Shown: piece by piece, positions 8,801-14,972 of the stretch
How the letters are laid out: every line of letters begins with the position of its first letter
Position numbering within the stretch: the first letter of the stretch is position 1
NCBI GenBank assembly: GCA_027484495.1
Contig: JAIXSW010000224.1
Coordinates: 1-15,008 of the forward strand
Origin: Gammaproteobacteria bacterium
Lineage (GTDB): Bacteria; Pseudomonadota; Gammaproteobacteria; Enterobacterales; Alteromonadaceae
Length of the DNA: 15,008 nt
Direction: 5' to 3'
Notes under the pieces: model-generated
Seen by the model: the letters and a program-made list of their open reading frames with translations, nothing else
Databases searched by the model: none
Told to the model about the DNA's origin: nothing
Made by a program: the position numbers and the translations under genes

Positions 8801-9775
8801 GCAAATGACCAGCACAGTGCCGTCCTGTGAACGGGGTACCGGGATCGCCCGATAAGCTGTTGGCAAGGTGTCGCCCTGCAGATTGATAAACAAATCGGCT
8901 TCGCCGCTGATTTGCTGCGGTTGTTCCAGCGCTTTATGGATCTCGCGCCACAGCGCCAGCGCGGCCTTTTGCTTACTGACCAGCGTTTGCAGCGGCAAGC
9001 CAATCAGTTGGCTGATATTGGCGTAACCAAGCTGCTGCTGCGCTGCCTGATTGACAAAGGTGATTTCCGCATTGCGATTGACGCCGATAATGGCGTCACC
9101 AGTGGCATCCAGCAGCAATTGCACCTGCGCCATACTGGCCTGCAAGGCCATCAGCGCCTGTTTGCGCGCATTAATATCTTCGACCACCGAGACAAAATAA
9201 CACTGCTGCGGATCGGTGCTGCGATGAAAGGAAACCGATAAATGGGCCCAGATAAACAAACCATCACGCCGCCGATAGCGCTTTTCCATCTCAAAGCTTT
9301 CACGCTCACCCCGGACCAGCGCATCACATAGTTGTAAATCGTCAGCCAGATCGTCGGGGTGGGTTAGATCCTGAAAAGTGCTGCCAGCCAGATCGGCTGG
9401 TTCATATTGCAGCATTTGTGCAAAGCGTTGATTAACCTGAATAAAATGGCCGGAAACGGCCACATGTGCCAGACCTACCGCGGCTTCGTCGAAGGTACTG
9501 GCCAGCTTTTGCTGCACCTGCCGGGCGAATAGGGCTTTGTCACGGAGTTGCCAGAATAAGGCCAGTGGCAGCAGGATGGCGAACAGTGGTAACAACCAGC
9601 CCAGTGTCTGGTGCAGCGCTGCGGCCTGTGCGACCGACAGGTAGCCGGCACTGAAAGCCGGATCCTGGCTGAACCACCACAGGCCCGCCACACCCAGATA
9701 AATAATTAATAGCAGTAAAAGCGCTGACTCAAAACGGCGGTTTGCACGATCGGCTTGCGTTGCTGAATATGCCAT
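5816..9775 (-). CDS. Multi-sensor GGDEF-EAL cyclic-di-GMP protein with PAS and GAF domains
   Basis: A 1319-residue inner-membrane signalling protein that may both make and degrade cyclic di-GMP. Two membrane helices (about 17-35 and 57-76) flank a short periplasmic loop of about 20 residues. Cytoplasmic domains in order are PAS (95-205), PAS (215-332), GAF (345-498, with GNGSCGTAA and VADVHND), PAS (505-625), PAS (630-752) and PAS (757-875). GGDEF (880-1045) and EAL (1060-1310) follow. The cyclase signature GGDEF is intact at 962-966. An RxxD inhibitory site (R953-D956) lies five residues before it. The phosphodiesterase keeps EAL (1091-1093), N1150, E1182, D1212-D1213 in DDFGTGYSSL, K1233, E1269 and QGYFCSPP (1289-1296), so both halves look catalytically competent. 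AGGGAAG precedes the ATG. It is a single-gene unit converging on the peptidase gene. The ligands of the sensory domains are not evident. Confidence 0.93.
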   Translation of the reverse strand: MAYSATQADRANRRFESALLLLLIIYLGVAGLWWFSQDPAFSAGYLSVAQAAALHQTLGWLLPLFAILLPLALFWQLRDKALFARQVQQKLASTFDEAAVGLAHVAVSGHFIQVNQRFAQMLQYEPADLAGSTFQDLTHPDDLADDLQLCDALVRGERESFEMEKRYRRRDGLFIWAHLSVSFHRSTDPQQCYFVSVVEDINARKQALMALQASMAQVQLLLDATGDAIIGVNRNAEITFVNQAAQQQLGYANISQLIGLPLQTLVSKQKAALALWREIHKALEQPQQISGEADLFINLQGDTLPTAYRAIPVPRSQDGTVLVICWQNIRERKQQQMKQQAQSYLLHRLLDDAALPDLLTELVKFIEQQLPHLRGSILLADLPNQVMRVAAGPSLPAEYNNKVDGLPIRYGNGSCGTAAATGQPVYVADVHNDMLWLNFQDLVAPYDWLQACWSTPFFDTQRRLLGTFGIYLAEKRDPTPEERDLIQFTASLAAFLVERSDAKARLELFSKAIEQSPVGVVICGINGEIQYFNQRFIKLSAIPAALLDELPPLKDILPDDQQTWLDSVLPQLKAGHQKVVRQDHRLLADNTALWLESSLYAIVDRKDQVTHVLLELEDITMQKQAEQHWIESELRFRTLLDNTPEISVQGYEADGTTFYWNKASEVLYGYSKEEALGKSLLDLIIPSPMRDDVSTAVRAMAESGVPLPAGELMLQRKGGEPVQVFSGHAVVQLPGRPSQIFCMDIDLSVRKQQEANLRLADAVFNSSREGILITDINEVIISVNPALVRLFGYSDAELVGQSPAMLRSGQHSDEFYQQMWQQLREQNYWQGEVFNKHKDGSVLPVQLSISAVFNEMQQISHYAAVFTDLSEIRATEAEMMFLSEHDELTHLPNRQLFLQMVEQALKTARRDQLFCAVLVLDLDHFKDVNDSYGHRYGDELLLQVASRLKQKVRDLDVVARLGGDEFAILLPSLLQAEDAAVVANKLIQHMGAPWNLSDDVEITLGASIGIAVFPDHGDNTTVLLQGADAALYKAKAAGRNTFTFYSDAYTLAARDRLTVEAQLRKAIKAGHLRVFYQPQIDILSGRIMGAEALVRWFDPEQGMISPMRFIPIAEACGLINEIGEFVLTETCRQGQQWLEAGLPKLTLAVNVSPAQFKRFDMRKQVTQVLNDTGFPPRCLELELTESALMENQETVVQVLDDLRGLGIRLAIDDFGTGYSSLAYLKRFPLDVLKIDKKFIDDIPHSKDDMAIATAIIGIAHSLGFKVLAEGVETAQQLEFLKQQRCDQYQGYFCSPPIPADKFQALLEQQQGKHNIHLVS

Positions 9776-9821
9776 CAGTGGTCTTCCCTGTCATTGCAAC
9801 CCACACAGCATCCGGGTAGGA

Positions 9822-9848
9822 CGGTGCCAATACTTTGTTCCGGCACCG
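9822..9848 (-). promoter_or_regulatory. Hairpin in the probable leader of the GGDEF-EAL gene
   Basis: CGGTGCC (9822-9828) and GGCACCG (9842-9848) form a perfect 7-base stem with a 13-base A/T-rich loop. It lies 47 bases before the GGDEF-EAL start codon, downstream of the candidate promoter, so it would be part of the mRNA leader. It does not resemble the GEMM cyclic-di-GMP riboswitch. Its role is unknown. Confidence 0.4.
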
Positions 9849-9882
9849 AATGCTGGATCTGGCTGGAAAGGTCTATGAATGA

Positions 9883-9910
9883 AGCATAGCCGAAGCCCGT
9901 CTTTCGGCAA
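9883..9910 (-). promoter_or_regulatory. Candidate promoter of the GGDEF-EAL gene with overlapping dyad
   Basis: Read on the minus strand, TTGCCG (9910-9905) and TATGCT (9888-9883) are separated by 16 bases, each matching consensus at 4/6 positions. The dyad CTATG-N7-CATAG (9873-9889) covers the -10 and the probable start of transcription, as a repressor site would. The match is moderate and the call is tentative. Confidence 0.33.
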
Positions 9911-9919
9911 ATCAGGTAC

Positions 9920-9948
9920 GGCAAGACGCCAACAGCCGGCGTCTTGCC
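9920..9948 (-). terminator. Strong hairpin after the DUF481 gene
   Basis: GGCAAGACGCC (9920-9930) and GGCGTCTTGCC (9938-9948) pair perfectly over 11 bases around a 7-base loop, 20 bases after the DUF481 stop codon. Short outer repeats (CAGG/CCTG) extend the stem with a small bulge. The U-tract normally needed for intrinsic termination is absent, with only a short TTT some bases later. It may instead act as an RNA-end stabiliser or work with Rho. Confidence 0.55.
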
Positions 9949-9968
9949 CTGACATAGCGGTTAGATGA

Positions 9969-10709
9969 TTAGAACGAATACACCAGTGTCAGCGAAGTTT
10001 GCGTATCAGTGTTCTTTTTGCCTGCCGGAACTTCAGAGTCATGCATCACGGTAAACGCTGCTTTCATTTGCATGCTGCCGTTAATCCGGGCGCTGACTGA
10101 GGTTTCCGACTGGGTTCTTTTGTTATCAGAACCGGCTTCAAGGCTCAGCAGCTGGCGGAAGGTCGCGCTGTCAGAAATCACCCAGTCCAGACTGCCGGCG
10201 GTGCGGACCAAAGCGCCTTTTTCTGTGATATCACCGCTGGTTTTGCCGGTGTAATAACCAGGACCGATCTCTGCATCAATACTGATGCCATCGCCCTGAT
10301 ATAAACGGTCGCCATAACCGGCCGAGATCAGGCTGTACTTGGTGTAAGCGCCAAAGTCATCTTCGGTATGTGAGCCGAAAATAAACAGTTTGGCGTGATC
10401 AGTATCGAGTTTGTAACCGGCTTTGCCCGACGCAAAATAGCGCTCGGCCGATTTTTCGCTGAAGCGGTTGCCGTTCACATCAGTTTTTTCATCTTCTTTA
10501 AAAAAGGCGCTGAGCACATATTCATTGCTCCACTGCACCATTTCTTGTTTGGCATCAATTTTACCGGTCACCGAGGTGCCTTTGGTATTGCCGGACGTGG
10601 TGATAGCGCCCAGTTCAGCTGAGGTGTTCCAGCCCAGTTTGGTGTCATCAGCCGCCTGAACGGACAGAGAGGTTGCTGCCAGCGCAGCCAGCATTAGCGG
10701 ATATTTCAT
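9969..10709 (-). CDS. DUF481 outer-membrane beta-barrel protein (YdiY-like)
   Basis: A 246-residue protein with a classic signal peptide: Lys2, a hydrophobic core and cleavage after SVQA, about residue 19. The mature part is rich in alternating polar and hydrophobic residues and ends in LTLVYSF, where a C-terminal Phe is the usual signal for outer-membrane barrel assembly. The motifs NTSAELGAITTSGNTKGTS near the N-terminus and AEIGPGYYTG at 146-155 match the DUF481 family, which includes E. coli YdiY. Family function is not firmly established. Its ATG overlaps the mscS stop codon (ATGA), and AAGGATG within the end of mscS serves as the ribosome-binding site. The two genes are therefore almost certainly one transcript with coupled translation. 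A large hairpin follows the gene. Confidence 0.88.
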   Translation of the reverse strand: MKYPLMLAALAATSLSVQAADDTKLGWNTSAELGAITTSGNTKGTSVTGKIDAKQEMVQWSNEYVLSAFFKEDEKTDVNGNRFSEKSAERYFASGKAGYKLDTDHAKLFIFGSHTEDDFGAYTKYSLISAGYGDRLYQGDGISIDAEIGPGYYTGKTSGDITEKGALVRTAGSLDWVISDSATFRQLLSLEAGSDNKRTQSETSVSARINGSMQMKAAFTVMHDSEVPAGKKNTDTQTSLTLVYSF

Positions 10710-11554
10710 GCTTCATCCTTATGAGGTTTCATATGTAAAGACATTTGTGGAAAAGGAATTTCGATACCGGCGGCATCGAACTGTAATTTGATTTGTTCCA
10801 GCGAATCCCAGTACACCGCCCAATAGTCAGAGGCTTCGACCCAGGGCCGGACGATCAACTGGACTGCGGAATCTGCCAGCGCACCCACGGCAATCACTGC
10901 CGAAGGCTCTTTTAGCACGCGGCTGTCGGCTTGCATGATGTCGTGCAGGATTTGTTTGGCCAGACGCAGATCGGAGTCGTAGCTGATGCTGATGGTCAGG
11001 TCGATACGGCGGCGTTTTTCGGCGGAATAATTGACGATAGCGCCACCGGTGATCTGTGAATTTGGCACGATGATTTTTTTGTTATCACCGGTTTTGAAAA
11101 TAGTCTGGAAAATATCAATGCGTTCTACCACGCCGCTGATGCCGGCCACTTCGACCAAATCACCGGATTTAAACGGCCGGAACACAATGATCAGCACGCC
11201 TGAGGCAAAATTAGATAACGAGCCTTGCAGCGCTAATGCCACCGCCAAACCGGCGGCACCGAGGATCGCCAGGAACGACGCGGTCTGAATGCCTAATTGC
11301 GACAAGGCCATCAGCGTCACAGCGATCAACCCCGCCGCGTATACAATACTGGATAAAAACGACACAACGGCGCGGTCGACATGGCGTAGCAGCAACGCTT
11401 TGCCCACCAGGCGCGAGACACCTAGCGCTACCCAGCGACCGATATAAAAGATGACAATAGCGACCAACAGTTTCAGGCAGAAACCGATGATCAAATCCTG
11501 ATTTTTCTGCAGAAAAGTTAAACTCTGCGTAATTACCTGCACTTCTTGTTGCAT
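10706..11554 (-). CDS. mscS: Small-conductance mechanosensitive channel MscS
   Basis: A 282-residue inner-membrane channel that opens under membrane tension to release solutes on osmotic down-shock; the E. coli protein has 286 residues. Three membrane helices lie at about 22-46, 62-86 and 92-127. The pore helix reads GAAGLAVALALQGSLSNFASG, with L103 and L107 at the positions of the E. coli gate residues L105 and L109. Ala replaces the glycine at the position of E. coli G108. The beta domain (RPFKSGDLVEVAGISG, VPNSQI) and C-terminal domain (ISYDSDL, YWDSLEQIK, FDAAGIEIPFPQM) also agree closely with E. coli MscS. A start at 11632 would add 26 residues not found in the family and overlap the divergent gene. 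The ATG at 11554 has GAGGATG before it and gives the normal length. The stop codon overlaps the DUF481 start. Confidence 0.95.
   Translation of the reverse strand: MQQEVQVITQSLTFLQKNQDLIIGFCLKLLVAIVIFYIGRWVALGVSRLVGKALLLRHVDRAVVSFLSSIVYAAGLIAVTLMALSQLGIQTASFLAILGAAGLAVALALQGSLSNFASGVLIIVFRPFKSGDLVEVAGISGVVERIDIFQTIFKTGDNKKIIVPNSQITGGAIVNYSAEKRRRIDLTISISYDSDLRLAKQILHDIMQADSRVLKEPSAVIAVGALADSAVQLIVRPWVEASDYWAVYWDSLEQIKLQFDAAGIEIPFPQMSLHMKPHKDEA
10711..10726 (-). promoter_or_regulatory. Ribosome-binding region of the DUF481 gene, copy 2 of a shared 16-base sequence
   Basis: On the minus strand this reads CCTCATAAGGATGAAG, one base before the ATG. It matches the sequence in front of mscS at 14 of 16 positions. 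Here it also codes for the last residues of MscS. It contains the AAGGA ribosome-binding core, with CCTCAT just before it able to pair partly with that core. Confidence 0.5.
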
Positions 11555-11556
11555 AA

Positions 11557-11572
11557 CTGCATCCTCATGAGG
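11557..11572 (-). promoter_or_regulatory. Ribosome-binding region of mscS, copy 1 of a shared 16-base sequence, with palindrome
   Basis: On the minus strand this reads CCTCATGAGGATGCAG, two bases before the ATG. The perfect palindrome CCTCATGAGG (11563-11572) includes the GAGGA ribosome-binding core. The site lies in the short divergent region 11555-11647 between mscS and the DUF1285 gene, which also holds a TACAAT (11592-11597) that could be a plus-strand -10, though no good -35 accompanies it. Confidence 0.5.
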
Positions 11573-11647
11573 GTCTGTCACGGCGGGGTCGTACAATATG
11601 CTAACATCATTGACCCACTTTGGCAGACGCATTTTTGTTGGAAGGCT

Positions 11648-12175
11648 ATGGACTTATTTGCATTACAACAGCAGCTTGGCGCTCTGACAGACTACCCGCT
11701 GGAGCAGTGGCAACCCGCTTTTTGCGGACCAGTGCCGATCCGCATCGATCGCGATGGCAGCTGGTATTTTCATGGCAGTCCTATTCAGCGACCAGAATTG
11801 GTGCGGTTATTTGCGGCGGTGCTCAGTTGTGTTGACGGGCGATATCTGTTGACGACACCGGCCGAGCAAGTGCAGATAGAAGTCGATGATGCGCCATTTG
11901 TGCTGGTTGATGCGGTATGGCTGGACGATGGCCGCCTGCAACTGACCACTAACCTGCAGCAGAGTTTTATCGCCGGGCCGGACTTCCCGGTGCTGTTGCA
12001 ACCGGAAGCCGGTAACGGCCAGTTGCTGCCTTATCTGCAATTAAAACGCGGGCTACGCGCCAAATTCAGCCGGACTTTGTATTACCGGCTGGCGGAGCAG
12101 GCACAGGAACAAACCGTCGATGGCGTCTGTCAGTATTGGCTGCACAGTGGCAGTTATCCGTTCCGGCTGGGCTGA
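11648..12175 (+). CDS. DUF1285 family protein
   Basis: A 175-residue soluble protein without signal peptide or membrane segment. The N-terminal part has PVPIRIDRDGSWYFHGSPIQRPELVRLFAAVL (29-59), and the middle has YLLTTPAEQVQIEVDDAPFVL (66-86). These are the hallmark stretches of DUF1285, a family of small proteins widespread in gammaproteobacteria whose function is not known. The frame is open 102 bases further upstream, but those residues would overlap the mscS start region and are not like the family. The ATG at 11648 is preceded by GGAAGG, very close to the start codon. The gene diverges from mscS and converges on hemN with 20 bases between the stop codons. It is probably transcribed alone. 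Confidence 0.85.
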   Translation: MDLFALQQQLGALTDYPLEQWQPAFCGPVPIRIDRDGSWYFHGSPIQRPELVRLFAAVLSCVDGRYLLTTPAEQVQIEVDDAPFVLVDAVWLDDGRLQLTTNLQQSFIAGPDFPVLLQPEAGNGQLLPYLQLKRGLRAKFSRTLYYRLAEQAQEQTVDGVCQYWLHSGSYPFRLG

Positions 12176-12195
12176 CCCGCGGTGTTTAATCGCGT

Positions 12196-13557
12196 TTAAA
12201 TGACCTTGGAATAACTGTGCTGCTGCGCCAGTAAATAAGCATCAAAAGCTGCTGCGATGATCCGCACCCAGGGCCGGCCGCGGTCTGTCACTTCCAGCAA
12301 ATCCCCTTGCCAGCGTACTAGCCCATCGTCAAGGCAAGGTGCCAGTTGATCCAGTGACGCGGCAAAATAATCCGCAAAATTGATCTGCCATTGCTGCGCC
12401 AGTGCTTTGGTATCCAACACAAAATTGCACATGATGCGGGCGATCAGATCGGCGCGGATTTGGTCATCCCGGCTTAACGTCAGGCCTTTATCAATGGCGA
12501 GTGTGTGCTGTTGTTCCAGCGCCTGATAATACCCTTTCAGCTCTTTTTGTTGTTGCCAGATCAAATTGCCGACCTGGCTAATCGCTGATACACCAAGGCC
12601 AAGCAAAGCATCACAGGCATCGACACTGTAGCCCTGAAAATTACGGGTCAGCTGATGGGCTTGCTGCGCTGTGGTCAGCGGATCTGCGGCTTTCGCAAAA
12701 TGGTCCATCCCAATGGCGACAAAACCGGCTTGTTGCAGATGGTCCATCGCCAGCGCCAGTAAACCGAGTTTTTCGCTGGCGCCGGGCAACGCGGCATCGG
12801 GAATTTTCCGCTGTGCGGCGAATCTCTCAGGCAAATGCGCGTAGCTAAATAACGAAATACGGTCCGGATCTAACGTCACCACTTGCGCCAGCGTTTGACT
12901 GAAGCTCTGTGCCGCCTGATGCGGCAGACCATACACCAGGTCCAGATTCACCGAGCGGAATTGCAGCTCACGGGCGGCCTGCACCAGGGTTTCGACCATG
13001 CTGTAGGGCTGAATACGGTTGATCGTCTGCTGCACTTGCAGATCAAAATCCTGCACGCCAAAGCTGACGCGGCTAAAGCCGAGTTCGCGTAACAGTCTGA
13101 GCTTGTCGACATCACAACTGCGCGGATCAATTTCGATGCTAAGCTCAGCTTCGGGCAAAAACTGAAAATGCTGACGCAGTAACTGCATCAGCCGGCGCAG
13201 CTGCGCTTCATCTAAATAAGTCGGGGTACCGCCGCCAAAATGCAGTTGGTGGACTTGTTTCGCCGCACAGGCCGGTTGGTACAGCACCATTTCGGTGGCC
13301 AAGGCGTCGAGGTAACGGTCAGCTTTGCTTTGATCGCGGCTGATCACTTTGTTGCAGCCGCAGTAATAACAAAGTTCACGACAAAATGGCACGTGCAGAT
13401 AGAGACTCAGCGCCGGGCCGGTGTCTGCCAGTGTCTGCAAAGCACGCTCAGGCGCAAAACCGCTACGCAGCAACAACGCCGTGGGGTAAGAGGTGTAACG
13501 GGGGCCTTTGACGTTGTACTTTTTGATCAGGGCTTCGTCCCGGAATGTCGTCATCAT
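12196..13557 (-). CDS. hemN: Oxygen-independent coproporphyrinogen III oxidase HemN
   Basis: A 453-residue cytoplasmic radical-SAM enzyme that decarboxylates coproporphyrinogen III to protoporphyrinogen IX without oxygen, a late haem step. The N-terminus YNVKGPRYTSYPTA and the 4Fe-4S motif HVPFCRELCYYCGCNK (cysteines 59, 63 and 66, plus the extra C68) match true HemN rather than the HemW relatives. The SAM-binding motif HFGGGTPTYL (107-116), EIDPR, GVQDF and LVYGLPHQ follow, then GMDHFAK and the C-terminal HemN domain. Length is close to the E. coli enzyme (457). Two adjacent ATG codons (13557 and 13554) could serve as start; neither has a strong ribosome-binding site. Upstream lies an FNR-like site in front of a good -10. 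The gene diverges from the amidohydrolase gene. Confidence 0.96.
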   Translation of the reverse strand: MMTTFRDEALIKKYNVKGPRYTSYPTALLLRSGFAPERALQTLADTGPALSLYLHVPFCRELCYYCGCNKVISRDQSKADRYLDALATEMVLYQPACAAKQVHQLHFGGGTPTYLDEAQLRRLMQLLRQHFQFLPEAELSIEIDPRSCDVDKLRLLRELGFSRVSFGVQDFDLQVQQTINRIQPYSMVETLVQAARELQFRSVNLDLVYGLPHQAAQSFSQTLAQVVTLDPDRISLFSYAHLPERFAAQRKIPDAALPGASEKLGLLALAMDHLQQAGFVAIGMDHFAKAADPLTTAQQAHQLTRNFQGYSVDACDALLGLGVSAISQVGNLIWQQQKELKGYYQALEQQHTLAIDKGLTLSRDDQIRADLIARIMCNFVLDTKALAQQWQINFADYFAASLDQLAPCLDDGLVRWQGDLLEVTDRGRPWVRIIAAAFDAYLLAQQHSYSKVI

Positions 13558-13586
13558 ATCGCATCTGCCACAGGGGAAATGGCGTC

Positions 13587-13627
13587 AGTATAAAGACTGT
13601 GTTGAAGTGCATATTGATCCAACACAA
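13587..13627 (-). promoter_or_regulatory. hemN promoter with FNR/Anr-like box
   Basis: Read on the minus strand, TTGTGTTGGATCAA (13627-13614) matches the FNR consensus TTGAT-N4-ATCAA with a perfect right half and 3/5 in the left half. TATACT (13592-13587) is a 5/6 match to a -10 and lacks a good -35. If transcription starts six to seven bases after the -10, the box is centred at about -41, the position of class II FNR-activated promoters. This agrees with known oxygen control of hemN in other bacteria; activity here is inferred. Confidence 0.5.
13598..13626. repeat. Inverted repeat TGTGTTG-N15-CAACACA in the hemN/amidohydrolase divergent region
   Basis: TGTGTTG (13598-13604) and CAACACA (13620-13626) form a perfect 7-base inverted repeat with a 15-base spacer. 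The right arm lies inside the FNR-like box and the left arm between box and -10. It could be a separate operator affecting either divergent gene, or chance. Confidence 0.35.
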
Positions 13628-13646
13628 CAGATTGGACTTTCAATAA

Positions 13647-13659
13647 GAGGCGCAGCCTC
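13647..13659 (+). promoter_or_regulatory. Short hairpin in the leader of the amidohydrolase gene
   Basis: GAGGC-GCA-GCCTC is a perfect 5-base stem with a 3-base loop, 17 bases before the ATG at 13677 and just upstream of the weak ribosome-binding sequence CGGGA. It contains a GAGG that would be hidden in the stem. A role in translation is possible but unsupported beyond its position. Confidence 0.3.
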
Positions 13660-13676
13660 ATAACCCGGGAACAACA

Positions 13677-14957
13677 ATGAACAAAATAACCACTGCAATG
13701 TTGCTGGCGGGTCTGTTACCGCTGGCGGGCCAAGCGGCAACGTTGATCCATGCCGGCACTGTGATCACAGCGGAAGGCGAACAAATCCTGCAAAAACAGA
13801 CGCTGGTGATTGAAAACGATCAGATCAAAGCCATCGAAGCCGGTTTTCGCCAACCCGCAGCCGCCGACACGCTGATTGATTTATCCAAACAAACCGTGTT
13901 GCCGGGCCTGATGGATATGCATACGCATTTTTCCTATCAAAGTAGCCCGGGCGCCTATAGCGAAGGCTTCACGATGAACGAAGCAGACGTGGCATTACGC
14001 GGTGCGACTTATGCCGAAAAAACGCTGCTGTCCGGCTTTACCACTGTGCGGGAATTAGGCGACAGCCACCTGATCAGTACGGCTTTGCGTAAAGCCATCA
14101 ATGCCGGTTATGCCAAAGGACCACGTATTTTCACTGCGGGCAAATCTATTGCTACCACCGGCGGCCATGCCGATCCGACCAATGGCGTGGCCTATTTGCG
14201 GATGGGCGATCCTGGTCCGGACGACGGTGTGATCAATGGCGCGGATGATGCGCGTAAAGCAGTGCGGCAACGTTATAAAGAAGGCGCGGACCTGATTAAA
14301 ATCACCGCAACCGGTGGCGTGCTCAGCGTCGCCAAGAGTGGCATGAATGCGCAGTTTAGCGACGAAGAACTGGCGGCTATTGTCAGCACCGCCAAAGACT
14401 ATGGTTTCACCGTTGCGGTACATGCTCACGGCAAAGAGGGCATGGAGCGGGCGATTAAGGCCGGTGTCAGTTCGATCGAACACGGCACCTTCATGGATGA
14501 CAACACCATCAAGCTGATGAAACAGCACGGGACCTATTTTGTGCCGACGATCAGCGCCGGTAAGTTTGTCGCCGAAAAAGCGAAAGAACCGGGCTATTTC
14601 CCGGAAATGGTGCGGTTAAAAGCGGCCACTATCGGGCCTTTGATCCAGGCGACGTTTACCAAAGCGCAGAAAGCCGGCGTCAAAATCGCCTTTGGAACTG
14701 ATGCCGGTGTTGGCATGCATGGTGATAACTGGCGCGAGTTTGTTTATATGACCGAAGGCGGCATGTCGGCGCATCAGGCCATTCTGAGTGCGACCATCGA
14801 AGGTGCACGTCTGCTGCAAATGGAGCAGAGCCTGGGTAGTCTGAAAGCCGGCAAAATGGCCGATATCATCGCCGTGCCGGGCAATCCGCTGCAGGACATC
14901 AGTGTGATGGGCAAAGTCAGTTTTGTGATGAAAGCCGGCAAAGTCTATAAACAGTAA
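13677..14957 (+). CDS. Exported metal-dependent amidohydrolase, dipeptidase-like
   Basis: A 426-residue protein with a signal peptide (Lys3, hydrophobic core, cleavage after GQA at about residue 20), so it acts in the periplasm or outside. It has the full amidohydrolase metal set: H82 and H84 in MDMHTHFS, the likely carboxylated K208 in ADLIKITATGG, H249 in VAVHAHG, H269 in SIEHGTF and D342 in FGTDAGVG. This is the binuclear-zinc arrangement of the imidazolonepropionase-related group (COG1228). Exported members studied elsewhere include Xaa-Pro and Xaa-Arg/Lys dipeptidases. Substrate cannot be read from sequence, so dipeptide or another amide are both possible. Ends AGKMADIIAVPGNPLQD...VMKAGKVYK are typical of the family's C-terminal beta domain. 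It is a single-gene unit with its own terminator. Confidence 0.9.
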   Translation: MNKITTAMLLAGLLPLAGQAATLIHAGTVITAEGEQILQKQTLVIENDQIKAIEAGFRQPAAADTLIDLSKQTVLPGLMDMHTHFSYQSSPGAYSEGFTMNEADVALRGATYAEKTLLSGFTTVRELGDSHLISTALRKAINAGYAKGPRIFTAGKSIATTGGHADPTNGVAYLRMGDPGPDDGVINGADDARKAVRQRYKEGADLIKITATGGVLSVAKSGMNAQFSDEELAAIVSTAKDYGFTVAVHAHGKEGMERAIKAGVSSIEHGTFMDDNTIKLMKQHGTYFVPTISAGKFVAEKAKEPGYFPEMVRLKAATIGPLIQATFTKAQKAGVKIAFGTDAGVGMHGDNWREFVYMTEGGMSAHQAILSATIEGARLLQMEQSLGSLKAGKMADIIAVPGNPLQDISVMGKVSFVMKAGKVYKQ

Positions 14958-14972
14958 CAAGCGGTAAAACGT

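Noticed and set aside
9776..9900. Possible cyclic-di-GMP riboswitch in front of the GGDEF-EAL gene
   Set aside because: The hairpin present does not show the conserved GEMM core sequences on the coding strand.
11555..11632. Longer mscS start at 11632 adding 26 residues
   Set aside because: The added residues are not hydrophobic and not part of the MscS family; the ATG at 11554 has a ribosome-binding site and gives the normal length.
11546..11647. Longer start for the DUF1285 gene at 11546
   Set aside because: It would overlap the mscS start region on the other strand, and its residues do not look like the family; the ATG at 11648 follows GGAAGG.
12176..12195. Terminator between the convergent DUF1285 and hemN genes
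   Set aside because: Only 20 bases long, with tiny A/T-rich repeats and no credible stem.
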